DNA from: Terriglobales bacterium
GTDB lineage: Bacteria; Acidobacteriota; Terriglobia; Terriglobales; Acidobacteriaceae
Length of the DNA: 64,000 nucleotides
Assembly (NCBI GenBank): GCA_025936825.1
Contig: JAICSO010000004.1
Coordinates: forward strand, 183,641-247,640
Reading direction: 5' to 3'
The position numbers and the translations under genes were made by a program. Shown here piece after piece: positions 11,042 to 20,393 of the stretch. Each line of letters opens with the position of its first letter. The stretch's first letter is position 1. The notes beneath the pieces are model-generated. The model was not told where the DNA came from, did no database searches, and saw nothing but the letters and a program-made list of their open reading frames with translations.

Positions 11042-12160
11042 CTAGCGTCGACGAAGGGAATCGGACCAGTCGCGTAGTTCGTCTGCGGTCATGAAATTCA
11101 AAATTCGGCGCCGGTCGATTCCCGCTCGCATTGCCGCGGCAAGGGAATAGTCCATGAAGCGGAGTTGCAGTGGGTCATGGGAGTCGGTGCCTAACGATAT
11201 TCGGCAACCGGCCTTCTTTGCGAGCTTCAGCAGATCGACGCTCAGGTCCTGGCGATCGGGATAACCGTCGATCTCGACCGCCCTGTCCAGTTCAGCCGCA
11301 ACATCGAAGACGCGTCGCCAGTCGGCATCAAGGCCCATGCGATAGTTGTAGATGCGGCCGCGCGGGTGGCCCACGATGTGGACGTCGGGATTGCGCAGCG
11401 CGGCAATGTATCGCTCTGTTTGATCTTCTTTCTTGCGCAACGCCGAGTGGAAGCAGCCAAGAACCAGATCCAATGAGGCGAGGGCTTCTGAGTCCATGTC
11501 GCCTTTTCCGTGAGGATCAATATTGAGCTCGATCGAGCGCAACACCTGCAGGCGATGACCTTCGGCTTTGAGCTTTGCATTGACGCTTGCGATTTCTTCG
11601 GACTGCTGTTGAAGTTGCTCTTCGTTGATGCCGCCAGCGATTTTCAGACCTTTGGAGTGGTCGGTGATTGCGATGAATTCGTAGCCACGGTCCGCTGCCG
11701 CGCGGGCCATGTCCTCGACCGAACCGGAGCCGTCACTCCAGACTGTGTGCATCTGCAAATCACCCCTCACAGACGACCGCCAATCGGGATTGTCGGCGAG
11801 TGTGGCGGCAGTTTCGGTTGCGGTCAAGAAGTGTTGACGGATCGGAGGACGCGGCGGAACGTCTGGAGGGCTTTCAAGCCAGCCGCGAATAATTCGATCA
11901 AGCGTCGGTCCCACGGCAGGCAGCTCGGTCAGAGCACGGCCTTGCTGCAGAATTGATGCCGCTTCTTCCGGCCACATGAAGGACTTGCGCGAGGCGCGCC
12001 GCAGGGCTTTCTGGAGTGGCATCTTCGCACTTTCGGCGGCGACGGCGAGGAGTTCGGCGATTGCGGAGTTGGAAAGCGAGCCGTTGGCGTGATGACCGGT
12101 CTCGTCGATGCTCGTCCGGAGCTTTGCGCTGCGAGCACTCACAGGGATAGTTGGATGCAC
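11042..12160 (-). CDS. PHP-domain phosphoesterase related to the C-terminal part of DNA polymerase X
   Basis: About 372 residues. An N-terminal helical region contains a helix-hairpin-helix-like segment (LPAVGPTLDRIIRGWL). It is followed by a PHP domain with GDLQMHTVWSDG, ITDHSK, the ELNIDPHG segment, GHPRGR and GTDSHD metal-binding motifs. These match the exonuclease half of bacterial PolX, including the Gln in DLQ, but the nucleotidyltransferase half is absent. It is therefore probably a stand-alone 3'-5' exonuclease or phosphatase. The start is uncertain: GTG 12160 is used because a longer frame to 12304 would run into the divergent tlpA-like gene. No good ribosome binding site is seen for either. 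Confidence 0.75.
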   Translation of the reverse strand: MHPTIPVSARSAKLRTSIDETGHHANGSLSNSAIAELLAVAAESAKMPLQKALRRASRKSFMWPEEAASILQQGRALTELPAVGPTLDRIIRGWLESPPDVPPRPPIRQHFLTATETAATLADNPDWRSSVRGDLQMHTVWSDGSGSVEDMARAAADRGYEFIAITDHSKGLKIAGGINEEQLQQQSEEIASVNAKLKAEGHRLQVLRSIELNIDPHGKGDMDSEALASLDLVLGCFHSALRKKEDQTERYIAALRNPDVHIVGHPRGRIYNYRMGLDADWRRVFDVAAELDRAVEIDGYPDRQDLSVDLLKLAKKAGCRISLGTDSHDPLQLRFMDYSLAAAMRAGIDRRRILNFMTADELRDWSDSLRRR

Positions 12161-12201
12161 GTTGGCAAGACCGGAGAACTGGCGTGCGGTATGCTTTTGA
12201 A

Positions 12202-13050
12202 GTGAAACGATTCTTTTACTCCCTTGTCCTGCTGCTCTTAGGGATGTCGGCAGCAGTTTCTGCGCAAAATCAGGAAATCGTCTGGAGCGCGCAGGAAAAG
12301 CCAATCATCGATCAGATACACACGTTGCGCAGCCTCGCAGACGATGTGCGCGGCAAGGTGCAACGCGATCTGGCGCTCAGAATTCGCGCCCTCCCTGCAT
12401 CTCCGAATAAGTTGCGACTTGCAATGGCGCTGACGGGGCGGGCTGATGAGGGCGACTTCGGACGGGATTCGTTGCAGGAAGTCACCACAACTCTGCAAAA
12501 AGCGATCGTGGAAGAGAAACCCTCGGACGATGATCCGTATCTGGAACTCGCCAGCTTGGTGAAGTACGAGCACATGAATGGCGCAATTGATTCGCCGAAA
12601 TTTGCGGCGGCAATGAAGCGGCTAGAGGATGAAGATCAGCAGCGCGACGACGCCAACTTTACGCTGACGGATTTGAATGGGCAGGCATGGACGCTGAAAG
12701 ACCTCAAGGGTAAGGTCGTGATGCTGAATTTCTGGGCGACATGGTGTCCGCCGTGCCGCAAAGAAATGCCCGACCTGGAGGCGCTCTACAAGCAATTTGA
12801 GCCGCAAGGCCTCGTGATCCTGGGAATTTCCGACGATGAACCGGAGAAGGTGCGGGAGTTCGTGCAGAAGCAGGGGACTACGTACCCGGTGCTGCTCGAT
12901 CCAGGCAGCAAGGTGAATGAGCTACTTCATATCCAGGGAATTCCGAAGACTTTTGTGTACGACCGCGAGGGCAAGATCGTGGCGGAGTCGATTGACATGC
13001 GAACACGAGGGCAGTTTTTGGAGATGTTGGAGAGGGCGGGGTTGAAGTAG
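12202..13050 (+). CDS. TlpA/ResA-like thioredoxin-fold oxidoreductase, exported
   Basis: 282 residues. An N-terminal signal peptide (KRFFYSLVLLLLGMSAAVSAQ) is followed by a helical region of about 120 residues without recognised domain. The C-terminal thioredoxin domain of the TlpA type has the redox site WCPPC in FWATWCPPCRKEMPDLE and the cis-proline loop GIPKTFV. Such proteins reduce disulfides in the periplasm, for example during cytochrome c maturation. GTG 12202 is taken as start because the signal peptide begins there; an upstream frame to 12151 lacks support. It is divergent from the PHP gene and ends at a strong bidirectional hairpin. Confidence 0.82.
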   Translation: MKRFFYSLVLLLLGMSAAVSAQNQEIVWSAQEKPIIDQIHTLRSLADDVRGKVQRDLALRIRALPASPNKLRLAMALTGRADEGDFGRDSLQEVTTTLQKAIVEEKPSDDDPYLELASLVKYEHMNGAIDSPKFAAAMKRLEDEDQQRDDANFTLTDLNGQAWTLKDLKGKVVMLNFWATWCPPCRKEMPDLEALYKQFEPQGLVILGISDDEPEKVREFVQKQGTTYPVLLDPGSKVNELLHIQGIPKTFVYDREGKIVAESIDMRTRGQFLEMLERAGLK

Positions 13051-13074
13051 TTTCTGTCGAGCTGCATTGCTTAT

Positions 13075-13108
13075 CCCACCCTGTCGCAAAGAGCGCGACA
13101 AGGGTGGG
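13075..13108. terminator. Stem-loop between tlpA-like gene and ilvM (bidirectional terminator or dispersed repeat)
   Basis: CCCACCCTGTCGC pairs with GCGACAAGGGTGGG across a 7-nt loop, with one bulged base. It lies between convergent genes and has no T tract. The sequence has the look of a dispersed acidobacterial hairpin repeat, which may serve as a terminator for both sides. Confidence 0.6.
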
Positions 13109-13125
13109 GCATCCATTGAATAAGG

Positions 13126-13443
13126 TTACGCTCTGGCGGCGCTGGTGGCTGTGCCGCCCGCAGTGGCCGAGACCGGGGGATGCGGGCCAGAGACGAGCGC
13201 TTCCAGCAGATCCGACGATGGAGCGCCGTACTTCACATCGGTGACATCCACAATCGCATACCAGTCGCGGCAGAGCTGGCCGATCTGCTTGGGAGTGACC
13301 TCGAGCAGAAGGTCGGCACGATAGCCGTTGCCGGAAGCGCCAGCACGGATGTAGTGCACATCGAGCGCGCGACGGGAAACCGCGGTCAAGATGCGCATCA
13401 GCGTGCCTTGCGTGTTGCGATAGTGGATGTGAAATGCGTGCAT
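13126..13443 (-). CDS. ilvM: ACT-domain small subunit of acetolactate synthase (IlvM/IlvN type)
   Basis: 105 residues consisting of one ACT domain (FHIHYRNTQGTLMRILTAV, then VHYIRA) plus a short tail. Such subunits bind the IlvB catalytic subunit and tune its activity and valine feedback. ATG 13443 has AGGAG 8 nt upstream. It is third in the ilvC-ilvB-ilvM order on the minus strand, separated from ilvB by 138 bp that hold a hairpin repeat. It is shorter than IlvN/IlvH (about 160 residues), closer to IlvM. The symbol is by position and domain rather than close identity. Confidence 0.82.
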   Translation of the reverse strand: MHAFHIHYRNTQGTLMRILTAVSRRALDVHYIRAGASGNGYRADLLLEVTPKQIGQLCRDWYAIVDVTDVKYGAPSSDLLEALVSGPHPPVSATAGGTATSAARA

Positions 13444-13477
13444 TTGAGTTCTCCTAATCGAAGCACGTTGCAACAGA

Positions 13478-13564
13478 CGCCCTCGGCTGTCGTCGGACCG
13501 CAGGCCCGAGTTGTTGCCAGTCTTCGAACCTGTCGAGCTTCGCTCGACCGGGCAGCCGAGGGCG
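13478..13564. repeat. Dispersed hairpin repeat between ilvB and ilvM
   Basis: The outer arms 13478-13489 (CGCCCTCGGCTG) and 13553-13564 (CAGCCGAGGGCG) are exact reverse complements. An inner stem GTCGAGC-TTC-GCTCGAC is at 13532-13548. The same two elements recur in compact form at 54022-54059, so this is a family with at least two copies in the window. It could modulate ilvM expression relative to ilvB. Confidence 0.7.
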
Positions 13565-13581
13565 GCTGTCCCTACGCGGAA

Positions 13582-15276
13582 CTATTCTTCTTCGAACAGC
13601 ATTTCCGAAAGTGCCGCGCCGGCGGGCACCATCGGATAAACATTTGCTTCCGGAGCGCAATCGAACACCAGCAATTCCGGTTCGGACGAGTTCAGGAATC
13701 GCTCCAAAACGTCGCCGGTATCTTTGCTGACCGGAAATTCCTGCATCGTTTCTTCGTACATGCGCTCGGAATTGATGCGATACGCCTTTGCGATCTCGAC
13801 GAAATCCGGATTGTCGCTGAGATCGGTTTCGGCGTAGTTGCGTTGATAGAACAGCTGCTGCCACTGGCGCACCATGCCGAGATACTTGTTGTCCACGATC
13901 ACCATCTTGATCGGAAGATTCAGACGGCGGACCGTGGCCAGTTCCTGAATATTCATTTGGAAACCGCCGTCACCGGAGACGCAAACCACGAGCGCGCCGG
14001 GACGGGAAAGCTGCGCGCCCACTGCGGCGGGGAGAGCAAAGCCCATCGCGCCGAGGCCGCCCGAAGTGATGAAGCCGCGGGGGCAATCGGAACGATAGCG
14101 CTGCGCCGCCCACATCTGGTGTTGGCCGACGTCAGCGATGACGATGCTGTCTTCCGGCAAGCGGCCAAAGAGTTCATCCAGGAAACGGATGGTCGGCTGC
14201 GAGAGGCCGCGCGGGTCGAGTTCTGCACGATCTTCGCCGCAGGCCACGTCGCGCCATTCTTTCCAGTCGGGCAAGTTGGTGTTCTTCAGCTTGCGCGAGA
14301 ACGCGGGAATTGTTGTTGAAAGATCGCCAAGCACTGCCAGTTCGCAATCGCGAACACGGTTCAGCTGCGCGGGGTCGATTTCGAAGTGGACGATCTTGGA
14401 GTTTGGTGCAAATCGCGACGGGTCGCCGGTAACGCGATCGTCAAGCCGCGCGCCGAAGATCAGCAGCAGGTCGTTCTCGTGCAGCGCCATGTTGGCCGCG
14501 CGAGTGCCGTGCATGCCGACCATGCCGAGGTAATACGGAGCATTGGGAACGACGGCACCGAGCCCGTGAACCGTGGCAAATGTCGGGATGTTCAGCTGGT
14601 CAAGCAAGTGGCGAAGCTCGGGAATTGCGCCAGAAAGCTTTGCGCCTGCGCCGATCAGGGCGACTGGCTTCTGTGCTTTCTGCAGAAGCGAAATGACCTG
14701 GTCCGGGAAGGCGGCATCCGCTTGCGCATCCGATTGCCGTGGCTTCGGCAAGAATTTAGCCGGGCCTTTGAACTCCGCTTTGGCTTTCAAGAAGTCAGTC
14801 GGGATGTCGATGACAACCGGTCCAGGACGTCCTTCGCGAGCCCAATAGAAACCTTCGGCAATCACTTCGGGGATCTCGTCAATCGAACGAATCAGGCGGC
14901 TCCACTTGGTGAGCGAGAGCGTCAAACCGAAAACGTCCGTCTCCTGAAATGCGTCGGAACCGATGAGCGCGCTGCGCACCTGTCCAGTAATGCAGACGAG
15001 CGGTACCGAATCCATCTTGGCATCGGCAATGCCGGTTACAAGGTTGGTCGCACCGGGACCACTGGTCGCGATGGCAACACCGACCTGTCCTGTAGCGCGC
15101 GCATGGCCTTCTGCGGCAAACACCGCGCCCTGCTCATGACGCGTGAGCACGTGGCGGATGCCGCTGCCATCAAGCGCGTCGTACAACGGCATGATCGCGC
15201 CGCCGGGATAGCCGAACATCAGATGGACGCCTTCGGCCTCCAGGCACTTCAGGAAGATTTCCGCACCTTTAAGCAT
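13582..15276 (-). CDS. ilvB: Acetolactate synthase, large catalytic subunit
   Basis: Thiamine-diphosphate enzyme of 564 residues that condenses two pyruvates (or pyruvate and 2-ketobutyrate) in valine/leucine/isoleucine synthesis. Visible motifs are [15 protein letters not shown] and the catalytic glutamate in [12 protein letters not shown]. The TPP motif starts with GDGGFQMN and runs to [11 protein letters not shown], as expected for the anabolic, FAD-containing class. The start ATG at 15276 overlaps the end of ilvC by 8 bp, so the two are translationally coupled. The ACT subunit follows downstream. Confidence 0.95.
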   Translation of the reverse strand: MLKGAEIFLKCLEAEGVHLMFGYPGGAIMPLYDALDGSGIRHVLTRHEQGAVFAAEGHARATGQVGVAIATSGPGATNLVTGIADAKMDSVPLVCITGQVRSALIGSDAFQETDVFGLTLSLTKWSRLIRSIDEIPEVIAEGFYWAREGRPGPVVIDIPTDFLKAKAEFKGPAKFLPKPRQSDAQADAAFPDQVISLLQKAQKPVALIGAGAKLSGAIPELRHLLDQLNIPTFATVHGLGAVVPNAPYYLGMVGMHGTRAANMALHENDLLLIFGARLDDRVTGDPSRFAPNSKIVHFEIDPAQLNRVRDCELAVLGDLSTTIPAFSRKLKNTNLPDWKEWRDVACGEDRAELDPRGLSQPTIRFLDELFGRLPEDSIVIADVGQHQMWAAQRYRSDCPRGFITSGGLGAMGFALPAAVGAQLSRPGALVVCVSGDGGFQMNIQELATVRRLNLPIKMVIVDNKYLGMVRQWQQLFYQRNYAETDLSDNPDFVEIAKAYRINSERMYEETMQEFPVSKDTGDVLERFLNSSEPELLVFDCAPEANVYPMVPAGAALSEMLFEEE

Positions 15277-16300
15277 TGACCACCTGTTTCTGAGGAGCTT
15301 CTTTCTTGTCTTTCTTAATCCACGACATCATGCCGCGCAGGTCCGCTCCCACTGCTTCTACCTGCAACTTCTTCTCGGCGTCGCGGAGGGCATTGAACTT
15401 CTTGCAGCCGGTCTTGTTCTCGTTGATCCACTCGCGGGCGAATTCGCCGCTCTGAATTTCGGAGAGGACCTTTTTCATGGTGGCGCGGGTCTCATCCGGA
15501 ACCACGCGCGGGCCACGCGTCAGATCGCCGTATTCCGCGGTGTTCGAGATCGAGTAGCGCATGCGGGCGAGACCGCCGTCGTAAATGAGATCGACAATCA
15601 ACTTCACTTCGTGAATGCACTCGAAGTAGGCGATCTCGGGCTGATAGCCGGCTTCCACCAGAGTTTCGAAACCTTTCTTCATCAGCGACGTCAGGCCACC
15701 GCACAACACAGCCTGCTCGCCGAAGAGATCGCTCTCGGTTTCCTCTTTGAAGGTGGTCTGAAGAACGCCGGCGCGGGTTGCACCGATTCCGTAGGCGTAG
15801 CAGAGCGCCAGTTCGTGGGCTTTGCCAGTCGCGTCCTGATGGATGGCAATCAGCGCGGGAACGCCGCGGCCTTCGGCGTAGACGCTGCGAACCAAGTGGC
15901 CGGGCCCCTTAGGCGCGATCATGACGACGTCAACGTCCGCGGGTGGAACGATAGCCTTGAAATGGATGCTGAACCCGTGTGAGAACGAGAGCACCTTCCC
16001 CTTGGTCAATCCGGGCTTGATGTCCTTCTCGAAGAAGTCGGCCTGGGTCTCGTCGGGGGTGAGAATCTGGAGCCAATCAGCTTTCTTGGCAGCCTCGGCC
16101 GGAGGCAGAACGGTGAAGCCGTCCGCTTTGGCCTGAGTAGCGCTGCCGCGGCTGGGGTCAAGACCAATGATGACGTTGTAGCCGCTGTCGCGGAGGTTCT
16201 GGGCCTGGGCGTGTCCCTGGCTACCATAGCCGAAGACAGCGATAGTCTTGCCCTTCAGGGCGTTGGGATTGGCATCGCGCTCATAGAAGATAGTTGCCAC
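15269..16300 (-). CDS. ilvC: Ketol-acid reductoisomerase
   Basis: 343-residue class I enzyme converting acetolactate to 2,3-dihydroxyisovalerate using NADPH and Mg2+. The nucleotide-binding motif [12 protein letters not shown] is at residues 24-35. The catalytic and metal-binding helical domain follows, with [13 protein letters not shown] and [11 protein letters not shown] 16300 is chosen because AGGAG lies 10 nt upstream and typical family members begin at this point; the frame upstream to 16483 is unrelated sequence. It is first in the ilvC-ilvB-ilvM operon. A 14-bp TetR-type palindrome lies about 110 bp upstream. Confidence 0.95.
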   Translation of the reverse strand: MATIFYERDANPNALKGKTIAVFGYGSQGHAQAQNLRDSGYNVIIGLDPSRGSATQAKADGFTVLPPAEAAKKADWLQILTPDETQADFFEKDIKPGLTKGKVLSFSHGFSIHFKAIVPPADVDVVMIAPKGPGHLVRSVYAEGRGVPALIAIHQDATGKAHELALCYAYGIGATRAGVLQTTFKEETESDLFGEQAVLCGGLTSLMKKGFETLVEAGYQPEIAYFECIHEVKLIVDLIYDGGLARMRYSISNTAEYGDLTRGPRVVPDETRATMKKVLSEIQSGEFAREWINENKTGCKKFNALRDAEKKLQVEAVGADLRGMMSWIKKDKKEAPQKQVVNA

Positions 16301-16406
16301 GTTAGAAGTTCTCCTGGGTGCTCTCATAGAGAGCTGAATCCGAATCTGTCGAGTGGGGACTGGCTGCGAAATGATCGCTGATACTAAGTAGCTGGCCCCT
16401 TGCCAA

Positions 16407-16420
16407 ACCGACCGGTCGGT
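16407..16420. promoter_or_regulatory. TetR-type palindromic operator upstream of ilvC
   Basis: ACCGACCGGTCGGT is a perfect 14-bp palindrome, extended by CGG on one side. GACCG/CGGTC palindromes of this kind are typical binding sites of TetR/AcrR regulators. It lies 107 bp before the ilvC start. A closely similar palindrome occurs at 63472-63491. No tetR gene is in the window. Confidence 0.5.
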
Positions 16421-16532
16421 CGGTAGTTGACATAAATGGTAGTACCGGGGGACTGGGTAAGTCAAGGGGAATCTGCGCACCACTATTAGTGCCTAACGAG
16501 ACGTGCGGGGCACTTACGTGACCCGTGCCAAC

Positions 16533-18206
16533 TCAGTGCACTAACCACTTGGGACCCTGGTAGTCCATCCAGACCAGGCCGTCGCGGTAGTCGACTTTGA
16601 CATCAAGAAATCGAAGGGTTGTGAAGCCAAGGATACCGCCGACTTCGATACCTATACTGTCGCTGATGCTTTTCAGGTCAAGAACCAGAACACCTTGCGT
16701 AGGCTGGCGGAGATGCGCAAATGTAAGAGTGGCCTTGTCTGCGTTGTAAACCTTGTTTACTTCACCATTCAGGCCTTTGACGTGCCACTCCTCTTCATTG
16801 TGGACCTTGGTGACCGCTTTGGCCGTATTTAACGAGAGTTGTGTTGTGAAGCCGCCGGAGTCGATCAGGAAAAAACGAGCCTGCTTTTCCTGCTCGACGA
16901 ACGTCGGGATCAGGAGCATGTGTCCATAGCGGAGGAGGGTGGAGTAATCCTTCATTTCCGGGGCGACATAGCGGTCGAAAGGGCCGCGATCGCCAGGTTT
17001 CTGGGTGGCGTCGGATTTCGGCTTGTCGGACAAATCCGACTCGGGCACATCGTCATCGTCTTCCGCTTTCAGTACTAACTCTTGCTGAGGTTGATCCGGC
17101 CGGTGGGGAAGTTCTTTCAGCCGGAGCTTCTTGTGCGCGAAGTCGAGATCGACCAGGAAGTCGTCGAAGACATCGGCGCCGATCAGGCCATCTTCATCGG
17201 CGACGCTGCGTCGATCCATTACCCGGACGGGACAGTTTTGAAACTCCAGTCCGCCGACCTTGATCGACGGAGCCATCGCGACGTAGCCGCCGACAGCGCC
17301 TTTGTCGCCAATTCCACGAATGGAAGTGTCAGACAGGCGGGTGAGGCCGGCCTTTTCAGCCACACGGCGGTTGATAAGAATTCCGCCTGCTCCGGTGTCC
17401 AGCAAGAGCCGGGAATTGTGATCGCCAATCGCCACTTCTAACCCATAGCCGCGCAAGTGCTGGGGGTCCCTGAGCAGGTCGATCATGTTGGTTTCGATGG
17501 ATGTGACTTTGCTGACCAAATGACAAGAGGACTTGGGCGCTTGCAGGCGCGCTTTCAGGTAATCGAGATACTGTTTGAGGCGAGTCTGGGTTTCCTCATC
17601 GTCGGCATTGTTCTGCGCCAGGTACGCCTCAAGAAACTTGAGGCGCTGAGATCGGGGAAGCGTTGACATCCATGCTTTGCGCGCGTCGGCATCAGCAGGA
17701 TCGGTGTTGTAGGCACGTTCGATCATGGTGCGCGCACGTTTGTGAAGTGAAAACGCGGTGCTCAGTCTGGCGATTCCGAGGTAGGCGCGAGCCTGAGGGT
17801 GATCGGAGTTGACGACGTCTATCCACTCGCGTTCCGCACTACCAAGGGACCCTTCGCGGTATTCAACCTCACCAAGAGCGACCCGTACCTTCGGCGAATC
17901 GGCGTTGTGGATAGCCTTGTCGATGATGGCGCGGGCTCCCTCGATGTCTTTTAGCTTGAGCAGAGTCTCAACTAGTCCGGCGTAGGCGTCGGAGCTTTTG
18001 GCGTCATTTGCAAGAACCGAGCGATACTTTTCCGCCGCTGAGGCGAATTTGCCGCTCTGGTAAAGAGCCATTGCCTGTGCAAGCGTCGAGGAGGTGGGCG
18101 GAACGACGGCAGCTTGCGGCTGTGCGGATACCAACCGCAGGTTGGAAGTGACCAGCGTCACGCCTAGAAAAATTGCAGTGCAAGTGAGAACCCGTGGCGA
18201 AGGCAT
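16533..18206 (-). CDS. Exported TPR protein with two retropepsin-like aspartic protease domains
   Basis: 557 residues: signal peptide (MPSPRVLTCTAIFLGVTLV to VSAQ), tetratricopeptide repeats up to about residue 210, then two aspartyl-protease half-domains. The first has LLLDTGAGGILINRRVAEKAGL and the matching GLIGADVFDDFLVDLDF. The second has FFLIDSGGFTTQLSLNTAKAV and GGILGFTTLRFLDVKVDY. Retropepsins normally work as dimers, so one chain with DTG and DSG could form an intramolecular pair. An acidic, Asp/Lys-rich linker separates them. ATG 18206 is preferred over GTG 18242 because the signal peptide starts there. The substrate is unknown. Confidence 0.75.
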   Translation of the reverse strand: MPSPRVLTCTAIFLGVTLVTSNLRLVSAQPQAAVVPPTSSTLAQAMALYQSGKFASAAEKYRSVLANDAKSSDAYAGLVETLLKLKDIEGARAIIDKAIHNADSPKVRVALGEVEYREGSLGSAEREWIDVVNSDHPQARAYLGIARLSTAFSLHKRARTMIERAYNTDPADADARKAWMSTLPRSQRLKFLEAYLAQNNADDEETQTRLKQYLDYLKARLQAPKSSCHLVSKVTSIETNMIDLLRDPQHLRGYGLEVAIGDHNSRLLLDTGAGGILINRRVAEKAGLTRLSDTSIRGIGDKGAVGGYVAMAPSIKVGGLEFQNCPVRVMDRRSVADEDGLIGADVFDDFLVDLDFAHKKLRLKELPHRPDQPQQELVLKAEDDDDVPESDLSDKPKSDATQKPGDRGPFDRYVAPEMKDYSTLLRYGHMLLIPTFVEQEKQARFFLIDSGGFTTQLSLNTAKAVTKVHNEEEWHVKGLNGEVNKVYNADKATLTFAHLRQPTQGVLVLDLKSISDSIGIEVGGILGFTTLRFLDVKVDYRDGLVWMDYQGPKWLVH

Positions 18207-18418
18207 ACGGTCTGGAACTCCGAATTGCGAAGAGTGTGACACGGAAAGAGGGAGGGGGCAAGGAAGGATTTCCAGACGTGCTGTTCTGTCAAACGGGTCG
18301 AATTAGCCCCGACTTAGCAGAGATTATGTGAAACGTTTCTGATGCCAGAATCACTGTTCTACGAAGACTGTCAGGGCTTCCCCGTTTTTGACACTTCGTA
18401 CGAATTCTGGAGGTAAAA

Positions 18419-20171
18419 ATGTCTGCTCACGTGCGCATAAAGTTTCTCTTGATCGCTGCTCTAGCGTGCAGTTGGCAATGCTCAACGTCAGCGGCCCAAA
18501 CAAACGCGATTCGCTTCGCGGCTGAGGTCCCGCGTGCACCAGAGGAAATGCAGGTGTTTAAGCTCACCCCGAGCCGACCACCGCTTGTCTTTCTTAACGA
18601 GAAGCTCCGGCAAGCGAAGCTGACTCCCTTGAAGGCGGAAGGGAAAGCGTTCATGGCGCGCGAAGCTAGCAGCCGCAACAGCGCGATCGGGTGCGTGCGT
18701 TCGTGGATCCGCAAAGCGGAGACTCGCAATTGACCCCGAACTTTGCTGATCTTGTACGCTCCGGGGCACCACACACGCCGCTGGCCGGAGAACGTGCAGC
18801 AAGCATTGCAGCATCAGCTCTCAATGATGAACGCTTCATTCCGCGAGACGCAACGAAACTGCGTGTTGCGGACGGAATCACCGTCATGGCAGGGACAACG
18901 CCCCGGGCGCAGAAACCGGGAGTAAAGGCGATTGAGCCCAGATCGATTTTGACCATCGTTCCGGCAGTTCGTTACGCAGCGGGATTCAGAGTCTACGGCC
19001 AAGGTTCCCATGCGGTCATCTCCATCGCGAACAATGGAGTCGTCGTGGGTGCTCTGCGACGCTGGCGAACGGCATCGGAAGCTGAACGCGTCCCAACTAT
19101 TATCACGAGTGAACAGGCGCGAGAGAGCATTGAACGGCAGCTTCGGCCTATGACACTGGCGGAGGGAACGAAAGCAACCGTCGACAAGATAGATATCGCT
19201 TATTACGACGCCAATGCAAACTATCTTCAACCTGTATACCGTTTCGAAGCGACGATAACGCCTGCGAACGAGAGAGTTTCGCCCATAAAAGTCGCCGGCT
19301 ACGTACCGCTCGCGAAGGAACTGGAACCCATCCCAGATTTGTCCCGTAAGCCAGAAGGTCCAGCCCCGCGTATACCCAAGCAGGATTCACGGCAAAACGG
19401 TACCGGAACTCCAGATGACATCTCTCTTGGTGAATACGCGAATCAAGACTGGCCGAATGATAGCGGCTATGTCAGCATGTCGAATTCATTCCTGCGAGGG
19501 CTTACTTTTCTGAACGGGTTCTTTCCCGGCATTACTCCTCCCGTGAATCGCACGCAGTGGTATGTCGCCTATCCCTGGGAGGTAGTGGGCCCATCATCGA
19601 AGTACTTCATGAACGCCGTGGACGTGGCGTACACGGTCCCGCACGGGGATTGGCTGATCAATACAACCAAATCGAATAACGCGGATTTTTGGGATGTGCG
19701 CAATATAGGAACCGGAGGCAATCCCGGCTATGGTGCCGCCGCAGGCGGCGTCCTCGCAACTTGGGTGATCATGTCGTGCGAGGTGATTCCGTCGATGTAC
19801 GACCGCCAGAATGAGAGCGGGGGACTGGTAATCCGTACACCGCGTTTGACGCGTGGTGGCCGGTGTTCCAGGGACTCCACAATGCGATTGGATTCCGCAC
19901 GATCATGTTTTATCCAGACGACGACCTGCAGTTTGGCTTCGGCTTGGACGCGTCAGTAGGCGGAGATCTCAATGGAGCGTGGTTTCAGGAGGTCTCTGCA
20001 TACGATGGTGATGATGGCACCTACGCCAGCCAACACCTTACTGGCAAGATTCCGGTGCACTATGATCGCGCGTCAACCATGATCGACGCGCGCGATTTGG
20101 GTCAGTCGATCTACAACGTCCGTCCTCAGAGTGCGTCATCAACCCTTTGGAATTTCTGGATGGGGAACTGA
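18419..20171 (+). pseudogene. Exported protein gene broken by two frameshifts
   Basis: A good start (GGAGGT just before ATG 18419) and signal peptide (KFLLIAALACSWQCSTSAAQ) begin a frame that ends at 18733. The reading continues in another frame from about 18690 to 19825, then in the third frame to 20171 (ending FWMGN). Both switches are -1 shifts. The second falls at a run of five G (19819-19823), after which the protein continues NPYTAFDAWWPVFQGLH. Joined, this gives one secreted protein of about 580 residues. Its C-terminal half (GEYANQDWPNDSGY, WVIMSCEVIPS, RTIMFYPDDDLQFGFG) resembles acidobacterial uncharacterised exported proteins of DUF6345 type. It is either a decaying gene or a victim of two sequencing errors. 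Confidence 0.7.
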
Positions 20172-20393
20172 TGTCAAGTGCGCGTTTCGTTTGTTGGGAG
20201 CATGCTTTCCAGGTGCAAATAAACCTGAGTACAAAGATGGCGCAAGATGGCTGCGGGTGCCGTGACGCGAAGAAGTCACAGTTAACAGCAAGGAACAGTG
20301 ATAGACCCCGAGCAGGGTACCAGCATCATAGAATCGCGGGAGTTCCAGGAGGCGTCTCCAAACGAGCAACTCCGTATCGAGGCAATTACAAAG

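Noticed and set aside
13180..15279. Long plus-strand frames opposite ilvM and ilvB (379 and 297 residues)
   Set aside because: They lie wholly opposite clearly conserved ilv genes and show no recognisable domain; typical GC-rich shadows.
16427..16432. TTGACA hexamer on the plus strand upstream of ilvC
   Set aside because: It points away from ilvC and no plus-strand gene follows for about 2 kb; no matching -10.
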